From the NCBI GenBank assembly GCA_947372165.1, contig CANBSP010000002.1:1-64000 (forward strand): a stretch of DNA of 64,000 nucleotides, written 5' to 3'. Below, piece after piece: positions 35,792 to 46,965 of the stretch (positions within the stretch are counted from its first letter, which is position 1; the number at the start of each line of letters is the position of its first letter). Under the pieces are notes generated by a model. It was not told the origin of the DNA, ran no database searches, and saw only the letters and a program-made list of their open reading frames with translations. The stretch is from Actinomycetota bacterium. GTDB taxonomy: Bacteria; Actinomycetota; Actinomycetes; Nanopelagicales; Nanopelagicaceae. Both the position numbers and the translations under genes were made by a program.

Positions 35792-36669
35792 AGTTCGCGA
35801 CCCAGATCACGATGAATCGCATGAGCAATAATCTTTCGATCACTTCCTGAAGGATCGGCTGCTTTTGCATTCAGACGTCGAGAGAGTTCTTCGGCGATTG
35901 CAACGCTTCGATGCTTTCCGCCTGTGCATCCGATCGCCAAAGTGAGGTACTTGCGACCTTCTTGGAAGAAACCAGTAGCCATCGTTTCAAAGAGCGCTTG
36001 ATAGCGTTCGAGAAACTGTTGAGTATTTTCAGTACCAAGGACATTTGCACTAACAGCAGCATCAAGTCCCGTTAATGGCCGAAGCTCTGGAATCCAATGT
36101 GGGTTGGCGATAAAGCGGCAATCCATCACAAGATCAGCATCGACCGGAATCCCGTACTTGTAACCAAAGGAGAGAACATTGACTCGAAGATCCGCATCTC
36201 CATCAGAGTGAAAGATCGTTTCAATTTTCTTCTCTAGTTGATGAATATTGAGTGATGATGAATCAATCACCATGTCAGCTAATGAACGGACTTCTCTCAA
36301 CCGCTCTCGCTCTTTGGCGATTCCATCGACGATTCGATCTGATCCTTGAAGCGGATGAGGTCTGCGAGTAGATTCAAAGCGTCGCACAAGTACATCATCA
36401 GCTGCATCAACAAAGAGGATCCTTCGGGCGATCCCCCGCTCGCCAAGTTCGGCAAGTGCGCCATTGAGTTCGTCGAAGAATTGACGACCTCTCACATCAA
36501 TAACGACCGCGATCTGACTCACAGTCGGGCCTGCCAATTCGCAGAGATTTAAGAGCAGCGCTGGCGGCAAGTTATCAACGACATACCAGCCGAGATCTTC
36601 CATCGCGTGGGCAACCGTGGATCGCCCAGCACCGCTCATTCCAGTAACAAGGACAACTTCTGCGGACAT
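35788..36669 (-). CDS. rapZ: RapZ/YvcJ-type nucleotide-binding protein
   Basis: A 293-residue P-loop protein. The Walker A motif is GMSGAGRSTVAHAMEDLGWYVVDNLPP; VLSFGYKYGIPVDADLVMDCRFIANPHW and LAIGCTGGKHRSVAIAEEL are the conserved C-terminal blocks, including the CTGGKHRS phosphate loop. In enterobacteria RapZ guides RNase E in amino-sugar control; in Gram-positives the partner and role remain unsettled. First of rapZ-yvcK-whiA and 14 bases behind uvrC. Confidence 0.92.
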   Translation of the reverse strand: MSAEVVLVTGMSGAGRSTVAHAMEDLGWYVVDNLPPALLLNLCELAGPTVSQIAVVIDVRGRQFFDELNGALAELGERGIARRILFVDAADDVLVRRFESTRRPHPLQGSDRIVDGIAKERERLREVRSLADMVIDSSSLNIHQLEKKIETIFHSDGDADLRVNVLSFGYKYGIPVDADLVMDCRFIANPHWIPELRPLTGLDAAVSANVLGTENTQQFLERYQALFETMATGFFQEGRKYLTLAIGCTGGKHRSVAIAEELSRRLNAKAADPSGSDRKIIAHAIHRDLGREL

Positions 36670-36683
36670 GTTCCTATCTTGCC

Positions 36684-38600
36684 TTACTTGTCTGAAGCGT
36701 CAAGGATCTCACCGGTAGCCATATCTACCGAGTCAGCTGCAGGCTGGAGATTGGCGAGAATGATCTCTGCGGTGCGCTCACCGATGCCAGGGATCTCAGA
36801 TATCTCGGCCTTTGTGGCTTTCCGAAGTGCCGTCACCGAGCCAAAATGTTCGAGGATCGAGCGTCGGCGTACCTCGCCGAGAGAGGGAATGCCATCAAGG
36901 AGGGATTCCAGCATCACCTTTGACCGCTTGCTGCGATGGAAGGTAATCGCGAAGCGATGGGCTTCATCACGAATCCGCTGAAGGAGATAGAGAGCTTCAC
37001 TGTGACGCGGGAAGATAATCGGGTCAGGATTTCCTGGCAGCCATACCTCTTCCAACCGCTTCGCTAATCCAACGAGTGCGATATTTGTAATGCCAAGATC
37101 GGCGAGTGCCTGGGCCGCCGCGGCTACTTGGGGTTGCCCACCATCGACGACTATCAATTGAGGAGGGTAAGCAAATTTTGGACGCGCACCACCGGTCTGG
37201 GCGAGTTCATCGAGATCGATATCCTTCTCCGCAAGATAACGCTTGAGCCGTCGAGTGATGACATGGTGCATCGCGCGCGTATCATCAAAGCTCGCATCAT
37301 CATCGATTGCAAAGCGGCGATACTCACTCTTCTTCGATTGGCCATCTTCAAAGACAACCATCGAGGCCACCATGTGATTGCCCTGAATATTGGATATATC
37401 AAAGCATTCAATCCGCAACGGAAGTTCGGCAAGATCAAGAGCAGAGGCGATCTCTTCCAGCGCTGCACCACTGACCGCGGCATCGTTGGATCGCTTACTC
37501 AAATATTGGATGAGCGCCTGATGGGCATTTCGCTTCACCACATCGATCATCTCCGCCTTTTCACCTCGCCGCGGCTTGGAGATCTCTACCTTGTGATTAC
37601 ATAATCCACTGAGCCAATTTTCAAATTCGCTGATATCGCCACTCTCGCGGTCGATAAGTATCTCGCGCGGGATCTCATTATCAAGATAGATCTTGCTTAA
37701 CGTTGCGCCAATCAGGTCTTCACCATCAAGGACATTTGCCATATCGATAATCCAGGACCGTGAGCCAACAATTCGACCATTTCGGATAGTAAAGAGCGAT
37801 GCGGCACAATGAGTGACTTCCTCATGTATTCCGATGACATCCGCTGTGAAATTCGGGCTCAGCGAACTGCCCATGATCTCGTTGGATTTCATAATCGCAG
37901 TGAGTTGATCACGTAATTTTGCTGCCCGCTCATACTCCTCGTGCGCCGCGGCAACTTCCATCTCGCTTTGAATCTGCGCTTCAATATCCGAAGGGTTCGA
38001 ATCGAGATACTTTACTAATTTCTTCGCTAAATCCTTATGCTCTTCTTGGCTAATCCAGCCAACGCATGGCGCCGAACATTTACCGATATCGCCCAGAAGG
38101 CACTGGCGCTTACTTTTAACCGCACGCTCAAAGGTTCCGTTACTACAACTTCGGACGGGATAGATCCGTTGCAGAGTATCGAATGTGCTGCGCAGCGCCC
38201 ACGTATGCGCGAACGGACCAAAATACTTTGTACCTTTGATCTTCTTCTGGCGCGAAACATAGACCTTTGGAAAATCTTCATTGATGGAGATTGCCAGATA
38301 TGGATAGGACTTATCATCTTTAAATTGCACATTGAACTCTGGGTCATAGCTCTTGATCCAGGTGAACTCTAATTGCAGCGCTTCAACTTCAGTGTTGACG
38401 ATTGTCCAATCTACATGGACCGCCTTATGCACCATTCGATAGGTCTTTTCAGTTAAGTTGCTTCCGAAATATGAGTTCAGTCGGTTTTTGAGATTGAGAG
38501 CCTTGCCGACATAGATCACCACGCCCTTGGCATCATAAAAGCGATAGACCCCCGGATCGGTGGGGATATTCGAAGGTCGATAGCTTTGCGGGTCTGCCAT
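36684..38600 (-). CDS. uvrC: Excinuclease ABC subunit C
   Basis: A 638-residue UvrC, the nuclease of nucleotide excision repair. The GIY-YIG domain is residues 15-95 (DPGVYRFYDAKGVVIYVGKALNLKNRLNSYF), the UvrB-contact UVR motif is near 210-245, the RNase H-like second nuclease spans about 395-540 (RIECFDISNIQGNHMVASMVVFEDG), and two helix-hairpin-helix motifs end the protein. I start at ATG 38600; upstream frame inside uvrA is an Arg-rich extension with no resemblance. It begins 5 bases after uvrA. Confidence 0.95.
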   Translation of the reverse strand: MADPQSYRPSNIPTDPGVYRFYDAKGVVIYVGKALNLKNRLNSYFGSNLTEKTYRMVHKAVHVDWTIVNTEVEALQLEFTWIKSYDPEFNVQFKDDKSYPYLAISINEDFPKVYVSRQKKIKGTKYFGPFAHTWALRSTFDTLQRIYPVRSCSNGTFERAVKSKRQCLLGDIGKCSAPCVGWISQEEHKDLAKKLVKYLDSNPSDIEAQIQSEMEVAAAHEEYERAAKLRDQLTAIMKSNEIMGSSLSPNFTADVIGIHEEVTHCAASLFTIRNGRIVGSRSWIIDMANVLDGEDLIGATLSKIYLDNEIPREILIDRESGDISEFENWLSGLCNHKVEISKPRRGEKAEMIDVVKRNAHQALIQYLSKRSNDAAVSGAALEEIASALDLAELPLRIECFDISNIQGNHMVASMVVFEDGQSKKSEYRRFAIDDDASFDDTRAMHHVITRRLKRYLAEKDIDLDELAQTGGARPKFAYPPQLIVVDGGQPQVAAAAQALADLGITNIALVGLAKRLEEVWLPGNPDPIIFPRHSEALYLLQRIRDEAHRFAITFHRSKRSKVMLESLLDGIPSLGEVRRRSILEHFGSVTALRKATKAEISEIPGIGERTAEIILANLQPAADSVDMATGEILDASDK

Positions 38601-38605
38601 GGGGA

Positions 38606-41437
38606 TTACTTCAGAACTGTTGCCAGGAACTGCCCGGTATAACTCTGCTTCATCTTTGCGACTTCCTCGGGGGTTCCTTCGGCGATTACTTCTCCGCCGC
38701 CGGCGCCGCCTTCTGGTCCCATATCGATCACCCAATCCGCGCACTTGATGACATCAAGGTTATGTTCGATCACTACGACCGTGTTACCGGAATCTACGAG
38801 TCGATTGAGGACGATCAAGAGCTTGCGGGTATCTTCGAAGTGAAGTCCAGTCGTTGGTTCATCGAGTACATAGATCGTCCGACCGGTCGAACGCTTCTGG
38901 AGTTCGGTTGCAAGTTTTACGCGTTGCGCTTCGCCGCCAGAGAGAGTTGGCGCAGATTGCCCAAGTCGGACATATCCCAGGCCAACATCGTTGAGAGTCT
39001 TGAGGAAGCGCGCAATGGCAGGGACTGACTCAAAGAAGCCGTGCGCCTCTTCAATCGGCATATCCAAGACTTGGGCGATTGTCTTACCTTTGTAATGCAC
39101 TTCAAGCGTCTCGCGGTTATAACGTGCACCGTGACAGACTTCGCACGGTACATAGACATCTGGCAGGAAGTTCATCTCGATCGTAATCGTGCCATCGCCG
39201 GCACAATTCTCACATCGCCCGCCTTTGACGTTGAAGGAGAATCTGCCCTGCTGGTAACCACGGACCTTCGCCTCACTTGTCTCAGCGAAGAGCGCGCGAA
39301 TCTTGTCGAAGACACCGGTGTAGGTGGCTGGGTTAGAACGTGGAGTGCGGCCAATCGGAGATTGATCGACGTGAACAACCTTATCGAGATTATCTAGGCC
39401 GGTGATGGATCGGTGACGGCCAGGGACGATACGTGCGCCATTGAGTTTATTCGCGAGGACTGAATAAAGGATGTCATTAACAAGCGTTGACTTTCCGGAA
39501 CCACTCACGCCCGTAACGGCTACAAAGTTTCCAAGCGGGAATGTCACGGAGATATTCTTGAGATTATTCTCCTTCGCATCTTTCACCGTGATGACACGAT
39601 TCTTATCGTAAGCACGGCGCTCTTGCGGTACATCGATCCTTGATCGGCCAGACATGTAGGCGCCGGTGACTGACTTCGGAGCTGCGATCAACTCTTCATA
39701 GGTACCGGAAGAGACTACTTCCCCACCGTGTTCGCCGGCTCCTGGACCGATATCCACAATCCAATCCGCAGCGCGGATCGTATCTTCATCGTGCTCAACG
39801 ACGATCAAGGTATTGCCCATATCGCGAAGTCGAGTGAGCGTCTCGATCAATCGATGGTTATCGCGTTGATGGAGACCAATGCTTGGTTCATCAAGAACAT
39901 AGAGCACTCCGACCAGGCCAGAGCCGATCTGAGTCGCTAACCGGATTCGTTGAGCTTCCCCGCCAGAGAGAGTTCCAGCCGCACGCTCAAGTGAAAGGTA
40001 GTCAAGGCCAACGTCGAGCAAGAAGCCGAGCCTGGCATGTACCTCTTTCAGTACGCGTTCGGCAATCTTCTTCTCGCGCGCATTGAGTGAGATCTTCTTT
40101 AAGAAGAGTGCGCAGTCGGCGATTGAGAGTTCGCATATTTCGGCGATGCTCTTTCCGCCGATAGTGACGGAGAGAACTTCAGGCTTCAGTCGTGCACCTT
40201 TACATGCTGGACAAGGAGTCTCGCGCATATATGCCTCAAACTTTGCGATACCCCATTCGCCCTCTTGTTCTGAGTGGCGTCGAGTGATGAAGGGAATGAC
40301 GCCTTCAAAGCCAGTTGTGTAGGCGCGTTCGCGACCGTAACGATTCTTGTACTTCACATGAACTTCATAATCCCAACCGTTAAGGATTGCCGCCTTTGCC
40401 TTGATGGGAAGAGATTTCCACGGCTTATCAAGTGAGAACTTTAACTCTTGGGATAGCCCTTCAAGGAGGCGATCGAAATACTCTGAGTTCTGCCATGGCG
40501 CGATCGCGCCCTCATTGATGGAGATGGAATCATCCGGGATCAATAGCTCTTCATCTACTTCGAGCTTGATGCCAATACCTGTGCAATCTGGGCAGGCACC
40601 GAAAGGTGAGTTAAACGAGAATGACCGAGGTTCCAACTCGCCAAAGGAGAGCTCGCAATCGTGGCAAGCCATATGCTCGCTAAAAGTCTTCTCCTTCTCA
40701 GGATCGCCAACTTTAAGATCAACAAAATCCAAGATCACAAGTCCTGCAGCGAGCTTCAGTGCGGTCTCAATGGAATCAGTTAACCGCGATTTTGCATCGG
40801 CCTTCACTGCAAGCCGGTCGACGACAACTTCGATGGTGTGCTTCTCTTGCTTCTTCAACTTCGGCACTTCCGCCAGCGCGTACACAGTGCCATCCACTCT
40901 CGCTCGAGAGAATCCTTGAACTGTCAGATCCTTAAAGAGATCGAGGAATTCGCCTTTTCTTCCACGAACAATCGGCGCTAGAACTTGAAACTTAGTACCA
41001 ACATCAAGGCCGAGAATCTGGTCGACGATATTTTGTGGCGTCTGTTTCGCAATCGCCTTTCCGCAGCTTGGGCAGTGCGGGCGACCTGCTCGAGCAAAGA
41101 GCAGTCGCAGGTAGTCGTAGACCTCGGTGATCGTTCCCACAGTTGATCGCGGATTTCGATTGGTAGATTTCTGATCGATAGAAACCGCCGGTGATAAACC
41201 CTCGATGAAATCGACATCGGGCTTATCCATCTGGCCAAGGAATTGTCGGGCGTAAGCAGAGAGTGATTCGACATAACGCCGTTGACCCTCGGCAAAGATC
41301 GTATCGAAGGCTAATGAGGACTTTCCTGACCCTGAAAGACCAGTGAAGACAATGAGGGCATCACGCGGCAGATCAAGTGAGACATTCTTGAGGTTATGGG
41401 CACGGGCTCCCCGCACTATCAAACGATCTGAACTCAT
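38606..41437 (-). CDS. uvrA: Excinuclease ABC subunit A
   Basis: A 943-residue damage-recognition ATPase. Both ABC modules are complete: Walker [19 protein letters not shown] and [17 protein letters not shown], signatures [16 protein letters not shown] and [16 protein letters not shown]. Zinc modules show [16 protein letters not shown]...CPDC and [14 protein letters not shown]...CEVCHG. It overlaps uvrB by 4 bases, so uvrB-uvrA-uvrC can be made from one message here, whereas these genes are scattered in many bacteria. Confidence 0.97.
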   Translation of the reverse strand: MSSDRLIVRGARAHNLKNVSLDLPRDALIVFTGLSGSGKSSLAFDTIFAEGQRRYVESLSAYARQFLGQMDKPDVDFIEGLSPAVSIDQKSTNRNPRSTVGTITEVYDYLRLLFARAGRPHCPSCGKAIAKQTPQNIVDQILGLDVGTKFQVLAPIVRGRKGEFLDLFKDLTVQGFSRARVDGTVYALAEVPKLKKQEKHTIEVVVDRLAVKADAKSRLTDSIETALKLAAGLVILDFVDLKVGDPEKEKTFSEHMACHDCELSFGELEPRSFSFNSPFGACPDCTGIGIKLEVDEELLIPDDSISINEGAIAPWQNSEYFDRLLEGLSQELKFSLDKPWKSLPIKAKAAILNGWDYEVHVKYKNRYGRERAYTTGFEGVIPFITRRHSEQEGEWGIAKFEAYMRETPCPACKGARLKPEVLSVTIGGKSIAEICELSIADCALFLKKISLNAREKKIAERVLKEVHARLGFLLDVGLDYLSLERAAGTLSGGEAQRIRLATQIGSGLVGVLYVLDEPSIGLHQRDNHRLIETLTRLRDMGNTLIVVEHDEDTIRAADWIVDIGPGAGEHGGEVVSSGTYEELIAAPKSVTGAYMSGRSRIDVPQERRAYDKNRVITVKDAKENNLKNISVTFPLGNFVAVTGVSGSGKSTLVNDILYSVLANKLNGARIVPGRHRSITGLDNLDKVVHVDQSPIGRTPRSNPATYTGVFDKIRALFAETSEAKVRGYQQGRFSFNVKGGRCENCAGDGTITIEMNFLPDVYVPCEVCHGARYNRETLEVHYKGKTIAQVLDMPIEEAHGFFESVPAIARFLKTLNDVGLGYVRLGQSAPTLSGGEAQRVKLATELQKRSTGRTIYVLDEPTTGLHFEDTRKLLIVLNRLVDSGNTVVVIEHNLDVIKCADWVIDMGPEGGAGGGEVIAEGTPEEVAKMKQSYTGQFLATVLK

Positions 41438-43521
41438 CCGCCGGCCTCATCCATTCCTCGAAGCTCGCGCTTGAGCTCTCTTATCTCGTCTCGCAGTCTC
41501 GCTGCAACTTCAAATTGCAATTGTGCGGCAGACATCTTCATCTGATCAGTGAGTGATTCTATGAGAGCGACCAGCTCTTGTCGCGGTAGCGAGCCTGGGG
41601 CCGGGATCGTGATGCCGATCGGAAGGCTGGCTGAGGCGCCCTTCTGATTCTTCGACTTCTTCTTAGAGAGTTCGTCGGTATCTTCTGCCTCTTGCGTGAT
41701 GAGATCTGTGATGTCGGCGATCTTCTTTCGCAGCGCCGTTGGTTCGATGCCATTCGCGGTGTTGTAGGCGACCTGCTTCTCACGGCGACGGTTGGTCTCA
41801 TCGATCGCCTGGACCATCGACTTGGTCATATTGTCGGCGTACATGTGGACTTCGCCAGACACATTTCGCGCCGCGCGACCAATCGTCTGAATAAGTGATG
41901 TGGCTGAACGAAGGAATCCTTCTTTGTCGGCATCCAAGATCGCGACCAAGGAGACTTCTGGGAGATCCAGTCCTTCTCGCAGCAGGTTGATGCCAATGAG
42001 CACGTCATATTCGCCAGTGCGCAACTCGCGCAGGAGTTCGACGCGACGAAGGGTATCCACCTCTGAATGGAGATAGCGCACGCGAATTCCAACTCCTTGA
42101 AGATAATCCGTCAGATCCTCGGACATCTTCTTCGTCAGCGTTGTTACTAAGACTCTCTCGTTTTTCGCGGCACGCTCATTGATCGATGCCACCAAATCAT
42201 CAATCTGTCCTTTAATCGGTTTCACAATAATCTTTGGATCGATCAGGCCAGTTGGACGGATCACTTGCTCGACCACATCTCCTTGAACCTTCTCAAGTTC
42301 ATATTTGCCTGGTGTCGCCGAAAGATAAATCGTCTGGCCCTTACGGGTGAGGAATTCATCAAAACGAAGTGGTCGGTTATCCATGGCACTCGGAAGTCGG
42401 AATCCATGTTCCACCAGCGTTCGCTTACGTGAGGCATCGCCTTCGTGCATAGCCCCGATCTGTGGCACCGTCACGTGCGACTCATCGATCACAACGAGAA
42501 AATCTTCTGGGAAGTAATCGAGGAGACAGTTAGGCGCACTGCCAGCTTCGCGACCATCAATATGGCGCGAGTAATTTTCAATGCCAGAGCAGAAGCCGAG
42601 TTGGCGAATCATCTCAATATCAAAGGTAGTGCGCATTCGGATACGTTGAGCTTCAAGAAGTTTATTCTGACGTTCGAAGGCATCGACCGCCTTCTCCATC
42701 TCCTCCTCGATCGCTGTCACCGCACGCTTCATGGTTTCAGGACCTGCGGCGTAATGGCTTGCAGGAAAGACGTACATCTCGCTCTCTTCGCGGATGATCT
42801 CACCAGTGAGCGGATGCAGGGTCATGATCTTCTCGATCTCGTCCCCAAACATCTCGATCCGAACAGCAAGTTCTTCGTACATTGGAATGATTTCAACGGT
42901 ATCTCCGCGCACACGGAAGGTGCCGCGTTCAAAGGCCATATCGTTTCTCTTATATTGGATATCAACGAATTGGCGAAGGAGGGTATTACGCTCGATCGAA
43001 TCCCCTACACGGAGTCGAATCATCCGATCCACGTACTCCTGTGGCGTACCAAGTCCATAAATACAAGAAACTGTGGCGACCACGATGACATCGCGGCGAG
43101 TTAAGAGCGAGTTCGTCGCACTATGCCGCAGGCGCTCGACCTCGGCATTTACCGATGAATCCTTCTCAATAAAGGTATCCGATTGCGGAACATATGCCTC
43201 TGGTTGGTAGTAATCGTAATACGAAACAAAGTATTCCACTGCGTTATTGGGAAGAAGCTCTCGGAATTCATTCGCCAATTGTGCTGCGAGCGTCTTATTC
43301 GGAGCTAAGACCAAGGTTGGACGTTGCAACTTCTCAATCAACCACGCAGTCGTTGCTGACTTACCGGTTCCGGTTGCGCCAAGAAGAACAACATCCTGAT
43401 CGCCGCGTTCGATCCGTTTGGCAATCTCGGCGATTGCCGCCGGCTGGTCGCCCGATGGAATGTAGTCGCTGATGACTTCAAAGGGATGTGGCTTGCGCTG
43501 TAGATCGGAGATCGCTCTCAC
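41434..43521 (-). CDS. uvrB: Excinuclease ABC subunit B
   Basis: A 695-residue helicase-like repair protein. Walker A is [18 protein letters not shown]; the beta-hairpin [26 protein letters not shown] wedges [15 protein letters not shown] is motif [22 protein letters not shown] and QTIGRAARN are later helicase motifs, and a C-terminal UVR motif ([24 protein letters not shown]) binds UvrC. I prefer GTG 43521, which overlaps the coaE stop as GTGA; ATG 43560 would add 13 residues and overlap coaE by 43 bases. Confidence 0.95.
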   Translation of the reverse strand: MRAISDLQRKPHPFEVISDYIPSGDQPAAIAEIAKRIERGDQDVVLLGATGTGKSATTAWLIEKLQRPTLVLAPNKTLAAQLANEFRELLPNNAVEYFVSYYDYYQPEAYVPQSDTFIEKDSSVNAEVERLRHSATNSLLTRRDVIVVATVSCIYGLGTPQEYVDRMIRLRVGDSIERNTLLRQFVDIQYKRNDMAFERGTFRVRGDTVEIIPMYEELAVRIEMFGDEIEKIMTLHPLTGEIIREESEMYVFPASHYAAGPETMKRAVTAIEEEMEKAVDAFERQNKLLEAQRIRMRTTFDIEMIRQLGFCSGIENYSRHIDGREAGSAPNCLLDYFPEDFLVVIDESHVTVPQIGAMHEGDASRKRTLVEHGFRLPSAMDNRPLRFDEFLTRKGQTIYLSATPGKYELEKVQGDVVEQVIRPTGLIDPKIIVKPIKGQIDDLVASINERAAKNERVLVTTLTKKMSEDLTDYLQGVGIRVRYLHSEVDTLRRVELLRELRTGEYDVLIGINLLREGLDLPEVSLVAILDADKEGFLRSATSLIQTIGRAARNVSGEVHMYADNMTKSMVQAIDETNRRREKQVAYNTANGIEPTALRKKIADITDLITQEAEDTDELSKKKSKNQKGASASLPIGITIPAPGSLPRQELVALIESLTDQMKMSAAQLQFEVAARLRDEIRELKRELRGMDEAGG

Positions 43522-44120
43522 TTTCCGCCCACCGCTCGGGGTTTCAATTGGCTCTCCCATAGTTCTTCTACTGCGCGAAGTAACGCATCAGCATCACCAG
43601 TGTTAGAGATGATGTAATCGGCGATTGCGGCCCGATCCTCATCACTTGCCTGAGCACTTACTCGCTTATCAAATTCATAACCTGCCATGCCTCTCGCGAT
43701 TGCTCGCTCTCGGCGGAGTTCGATGGGTGAAGCGATCGTCACAACGAAATCAAAGCGCGCTTTGCCGCCTGTCTCGACCAAGAGTGGGATCTGATTGACG
43801 ATCACATCATCGGGTTCTGAACTTGCCACGATCTCTTCCAGCGCGGCTCGTATCCGTGGATGAGTAATCGCCTCTAGATCAGCTCGAGCCGAAGGATCAG
43901 CAAAAATAATCTCACCTAATCGACGACGATCGAGGAGGCCATCCTTCAAGACTTCATCACCGAAGCGAGCGAGAATAAGATCGAAACCATCAGTGCCGCG
44001 TTCGACCACCTCACGTGCCAGGTGATCGGAGTCGACGACCACCGCACCAAGTGAGGCAAGGTACTCCCCTGCTAAGGATTTGCCAGAGCCAATTCCTCCG
44101 GTCAGCGCAACGAGTAACAC
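43518..44120 (-). CDS. coaE: Dephospho-CoA kinase
   Basis: A 200-residue P-loop kinase that makes the last step of coenzyme A synthesis. The Walker A motif is [34 protein letters not shown], and [22 protein letters not shown] is the CoaE lid region. The start is GTG 44120 and there is no Shine-Dalgarno sequence; TAGGCT lies 6 bases upstream, so the message is probably leaderless. It lies behind the rpsA terminator and leads into the uvr genes. Confidence 0.93.
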   Translation of the reverse strand: MLLVALTGGIGSGKSLAGEYLASLGAVVVDSDHLAREVVERGTDGFDLILARFGDEVLKDGLLDRRRLGEIIFADPSARADLEAITHPRIRAALEEIVASSEPDDVIVNQIPLLVETGGKARFDFVVTIASPIELRRERAIARGMAGYEFDKRVSAQASDEDRAAIADYIISNTGDADALLRAVEELWESQLKPRAVGGK

Positions 44121-44126
44121 GTGGAT

Positions 44127-44132
44127 AGCCTA
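44127..44132 (-). promoter_or_regulatory. Candidate -10 box of coaE (leaderless)
   Basis: TAGGCT on the minus strand lies exactly 6 bases before the GTG start of coaE, downstream of the rpsA terminator. No convincing -35 is seen. Confidence 0.45.
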
Positions 44133-44184
44133 CCGAGAAGGGTGAAAGCCGGGATCATCAACTGGTTGGCACCAGCGGAGAATA

Positions 44185-44218
44185 GAAAAAGGCCCCGACC
44201 GTAATGGTCAGGGCCTTT
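44185..44218 (-). terminator. Rho-independent terminator after rpsA
   Basis: On the minus strand AAAGGCCCTGACC and GGTCGGGGCCTTTTT form a 13-bp stem with one G-U pair and a 4-5 base loop, ending in TTTTT. It starts 12 bases beyond the rpsA stop. Confidence 0.9.
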
Positions 44219-44230
44219 AACGCTAGGGAG

Positions 44231-45604
44231 TTACTCGGCAGCATCCTCAGTTACAGGTGCAGCTGACTCGCTCGTTGCATAGGTTTCAGGAGCGGCAGCA
44301 TCTGCGGCGCGCGCCTCATCCTTCTGCTTCTTGTGAGCAAGGAAGCGTGCTTGCGCCTCTGAGTACTGGCGCTCCCACTCTTCACGCTGTGATTCAAAGC
44401 CTGGACGCCACTCTTGGGTCTCAGCATCAAAGCCTTCTGGATAGATGAAGTTGCCTTCAGCATCGTAACGAGCAGCCATTCCATATTGGGTTGGATCGAA
44501 TGCTTCGATCTCAACTTCGTGGCCTTCATTAGCTTGCTTCAAGGAGAGTGAGATACGACGACGCTCGAGATCGATATCGATGATCTTCACGAAGAGTGAG
44601 TCACCAACCTGGACAACCTGCTCTGGGATCTCAACGTGGCGTTCTGCCAACTCTGAGATGTGCACAAGACCTTCAATGCCTTCGAAGACCTTAATGAATG
44701 CACCGAATGGAACGAGCTTGGTGACTTCACCAGGAACAACCTGATTGATGGTGTGTGTGCGAGCAAATGCCTGCCATGGATCTTCTTGTGTCGCCTTGAG
44801 TGAGAGTGAGACGCGCTCGCGCTCGAAATCAACTTCGAGGACTTCAACAGTTACTTCGTCGCCAACTTCGACAACTTCACTTGGATGATCGATGTGCTTC
44901 CATGAGAGCTCTGAGACGTGGACAAGTCCATCGACTCCGCCGAGATCAACGAAGGCACCAAAGTTCACGATTGAAGAGACAACGCCCTCGCGGACCTGAC
45001 CCTTTGTGAGCTGGTTGAGGAATGTTGTGCGTGACTCAGATTGTGTCTGCTCGAGGTAGGCACGACGTGAGAGAACAACGTTGTTACGGTTCTTATCAAG
45101 TTCGATGATGCGGCATTCAACTTCCTTGCCAATGTAAGGCGTAAGGTCGCGGACGCGGCGCATTTCGACGAGAGATGCTGGCAGGAAGCCGCGCAATCCG
45201 ATGTCGACGATAAGTCCACCCTTAACTACTTCGATGACAGTTCCGGTCACGACTTCGTCGCGCTCCTTCTTGCCTTCGATCTCGCCCCAGGCACGCTCGT
45301 ACTGAGCACGCTTCTTGGAGAGGATGAGACGGCCTTCTTTATCTTCCTTTTGGAGAACGAGCGCTTCAATGCGATCGCCAACCTTGACGAGCTCGGATGG
45401 AGCTACATCGTGGCGGATGGAAAGTTCACGTGAAGGAATAACACCTTCAGTTTTGTAACCGATATCAAGAAGAACTTCTTCGCGGTCGATTTGTACGACG
45501 ATGCCTGAGACTAAGTCTCCATCGTTAAAATTCTTAATTGTGCCTTCGATTGCGGCGAGGAAATCTTCTGCTGAACCGATGTCGTTAATAGCGTGAGTGC
45601 TCAA
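44231..45604 (-). CDS. rpsA: 30S ribosomal protein S1
   Basis: A 457-residue S1 with four S1 RNA-binding domains (about residues 33-105, 118-190, 205-280 and 290-365), each with the G-x-V...D...G-GLVH-ISEL pattern, then an acidic Ala-rich tail. Actinobacterial S1 has four domains, against six in E. coli. The start is TTG 45604 behind ACGGAG; the first codons encode STHAINDIGSAEDF. It has its own good promoter and terminator, so it is a single-gene unit. Confidence 0.95.
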   Translation of the reverse strand: MSTHAINDIGSAEDFLAAIEGTIKNFNDGDLVSGIVVQIDREEVLLDIGYKTEGVIPSRELSIRHDVAPSELVKVGDRIEALVLQKEDKEGRLILSKKRAQYERAWGEIEGKKERDEVVTGTVIEVVKGGLIVDIGLRGFLPASLVEMRRVRDLTPYIGKEVECRIIELDKNRNNVVLSRRAYLEQTQSESRTTFLNQLTKGQVREGVVSSIVNFGAFVDLGGVDGLVHVSELSWKHIDHPSEVVEVGDEVTVEVLEVDFERERVSLSLKATQEDPWQAFARTHTINQVVPGEVTKLVPFGAFIKVFEGIEGLVHISELAERHVEIPEQVVQVGDSLFVKIIDIDLERRRISLSLKQANEGHEVEIEAFDPTQYGMAARYDAEGNFIYPEGFDAETQEWRPGFESQREEWERQYSEAQARFLAHKKQKDEARAADAAAPETYATSESAAPVTEDAAE

Positions 45605-45684
45605 GTTGCTCCGTAGGTGAATAGAAGTAGTAGGAATAGGACAGATCTTGCATTCGACCCCACTGGCTGAGGGGTGAACGGCTA

Positions 45685-45713
45685 AGGGTACGCACCCTGG
45701 AAAACTGGGTCAA
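45685..45713 (-). promoter_or_regulatory. rpsA promoter
   Basis: TTGACC (45708-45713) and TACCCT (45685-45690) are 17 bp apart on the minus strand. The message would have a leader of about 75 bases before the TTG start. The same TACCCT -10 recurs at livK. Confidence 0.72.
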
Positions 45714-45765
45714 ACCGCCAAAAGGAGGGCTCGGCCTATCGGGGACATCCAGAAGCGGTAGGAGA

Positions 45766-45771
45766 TACGAT
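45766..45771 (+). promoter_or_regulatory. Candidate -10 box of the MFS gene (leaderless)
   Basis: TACGAT lies 6 bases before GTG 45778. A TAGGAGA just upstream could instead serve as ribosome-binding site with 12-base spacing, so both modes are open. Confidence 0.4.
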
Positions 45772-45777
45772 GGTTTC

Positions 45778-46965
45778 GTGCGTGAATATATGAGGGTCTT
45801 CCGGTATCCGGGCGCCCCGTCGATGATTCTCGCCTCATTTCCGGCTCGACTCGCCTACGGCATGATCGGCTTAGGCCTCTACTTCAAGACCTATCACGCG
45901 GTGCACTCGATCGCTTTTGCTGGCTTTGTAGCTGGCGTCAATGGCATTGCAGGATCGCTCACCACCAGCCTTCGCTCATCGCTCTTAGATAGATTCGGCA
46001 TGCGTACGCCCATTCGCATCTTTGTTCCATCTTATGCCGCCGCCATATTAATTCTGAGCTTCGTCCACTCTCGAGGACTCCTCTTACTGGCTGCACTGCT
46101 CTTGGGTCTCGCCGCTCCACCGATCAATCTCTCAATCCGTCCCCTCTGGCGCAATATCGTTCCGCAAGAAGATATGCGCCGTGCGCTCGCCATCGACACA
46201 TCTGTCATGACGACATCCACCATTCTTGGTCCGGTTCTGGTCACCTTCCTCTCATTGTCAAAGCACCCAGCATCTGCGCTCATCACCTGTTCACTCCTGA
46301 TCTTTATTGGCGGAATCTCCCTTTCAATGCTCTCGGTAACGAAAGAATGGAAACCGGAAGTAAAGACCGGAAATGAGATCGGAATCTTCCGAGTTCCGGG
46401 AATTCGTCTCATGATGATCGAGGGCATCATCATCGGATTAGGTGCAGGAATCTTTCAAATTGCAGTTCCGGCATTCACATCGATCAGACATCAAGAGCAT
46501 CTGACCGGAACTATTTTTGCTGTGAGTAGCGCCTGCAGCATTGTCGGGTCGCTCCTTGCTGGATTAGTGGGAAAGCGTCTGACTCCATTACGAGCATTTG
46601 TTCGCAATTACTATCTCTGGGCAATGGTCGGTTTGCCGCTCTGCTTCACAACCCCGGGGTGGTCATTGATACTCGTCGGTGGACTCGTCGGACTCACCGT
46701 GGGATCGCAATCTGTCTTCTACCTAGAAGTAGTCGAAGCAGTAAGGCCTCGAGGAACCGCCGCGTCTGCACTTGGATGGATGTGGACTGTCGAGGGAAGT
46801 GCGGCATCAGTAGGCGCATGGCTTGGCGGTTCCTTCTCGCAGGCCTTCTCACCACAATTCTGTTTCGCAATTACGAGCGCTTCAGTGGTGATTGGCGCGT
46901 TCATCGTGCATCGCGGTCGTGCTCTTTTGAAAGATGCCGACACCTTTGGTGGGCGCAACGATTAG
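45778..46965 (+). CDS. Major facilitator superfamily transporter
   Basis: A 395-residue membrane protein with about ten to twelve hydrophobic helices and an MFS-like loop (LLDRFGMRTPIRIFVPSY) after the second helix pair. It resembles actinobacterial MFS exporters of unknown substrate; nothing in the neighbours (rpsA, polA) suggests one. The start is GTG 45778, with an ATG at 45790 as alternative. Its stop codon overlaps that of the convergent polA (TTAG, 46962-46965). Confidence 0.82.
   Translation: MREYMRVFRYPGAPSMILASFPARLAYGMIGLGLYFKTYHAVHSIAFAGFVAGVNGIAGSLTTSLRSSLLDRFGMRTPIRIFVPSYAAAILILSFVHSRGLLLLAALLLGLAAPPINLSIRPLWRNIVPQEDMRRALAIDTSVMTTSTILGPVLVTFLSLSKHPASALITCSLLIFIGGISLSMLSVTKEWKPEVKTGNEIGIFRVPGIRLMMIEGIIIGLGAGIFQIAVPAFTSIRHQEHLTGTIFAVSSACSIVGSLLAGLVGKRLTPLRAFVRNYYLWAMVGLPLCFTTPGWSLILVGGLVGLTVGSQSVFYLEVVEAVRPRGTAASALGWMWTVEGSAASVGAWLGGSFSQAFSPQFCFAITSASVVIGAFIVHRGRALLKDADTFGGRND

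Noticed and set aside
37128-37604. Open frame of 158 codons on the plus strand
   Set aside because: Antisense frame of uvrC with no domain resemblance.
42445-43104. Open frame of 219 codons on the plus strand
   Set aside because: It is the antisense frame of uvrB, whose product is fully conserved; no independent support.
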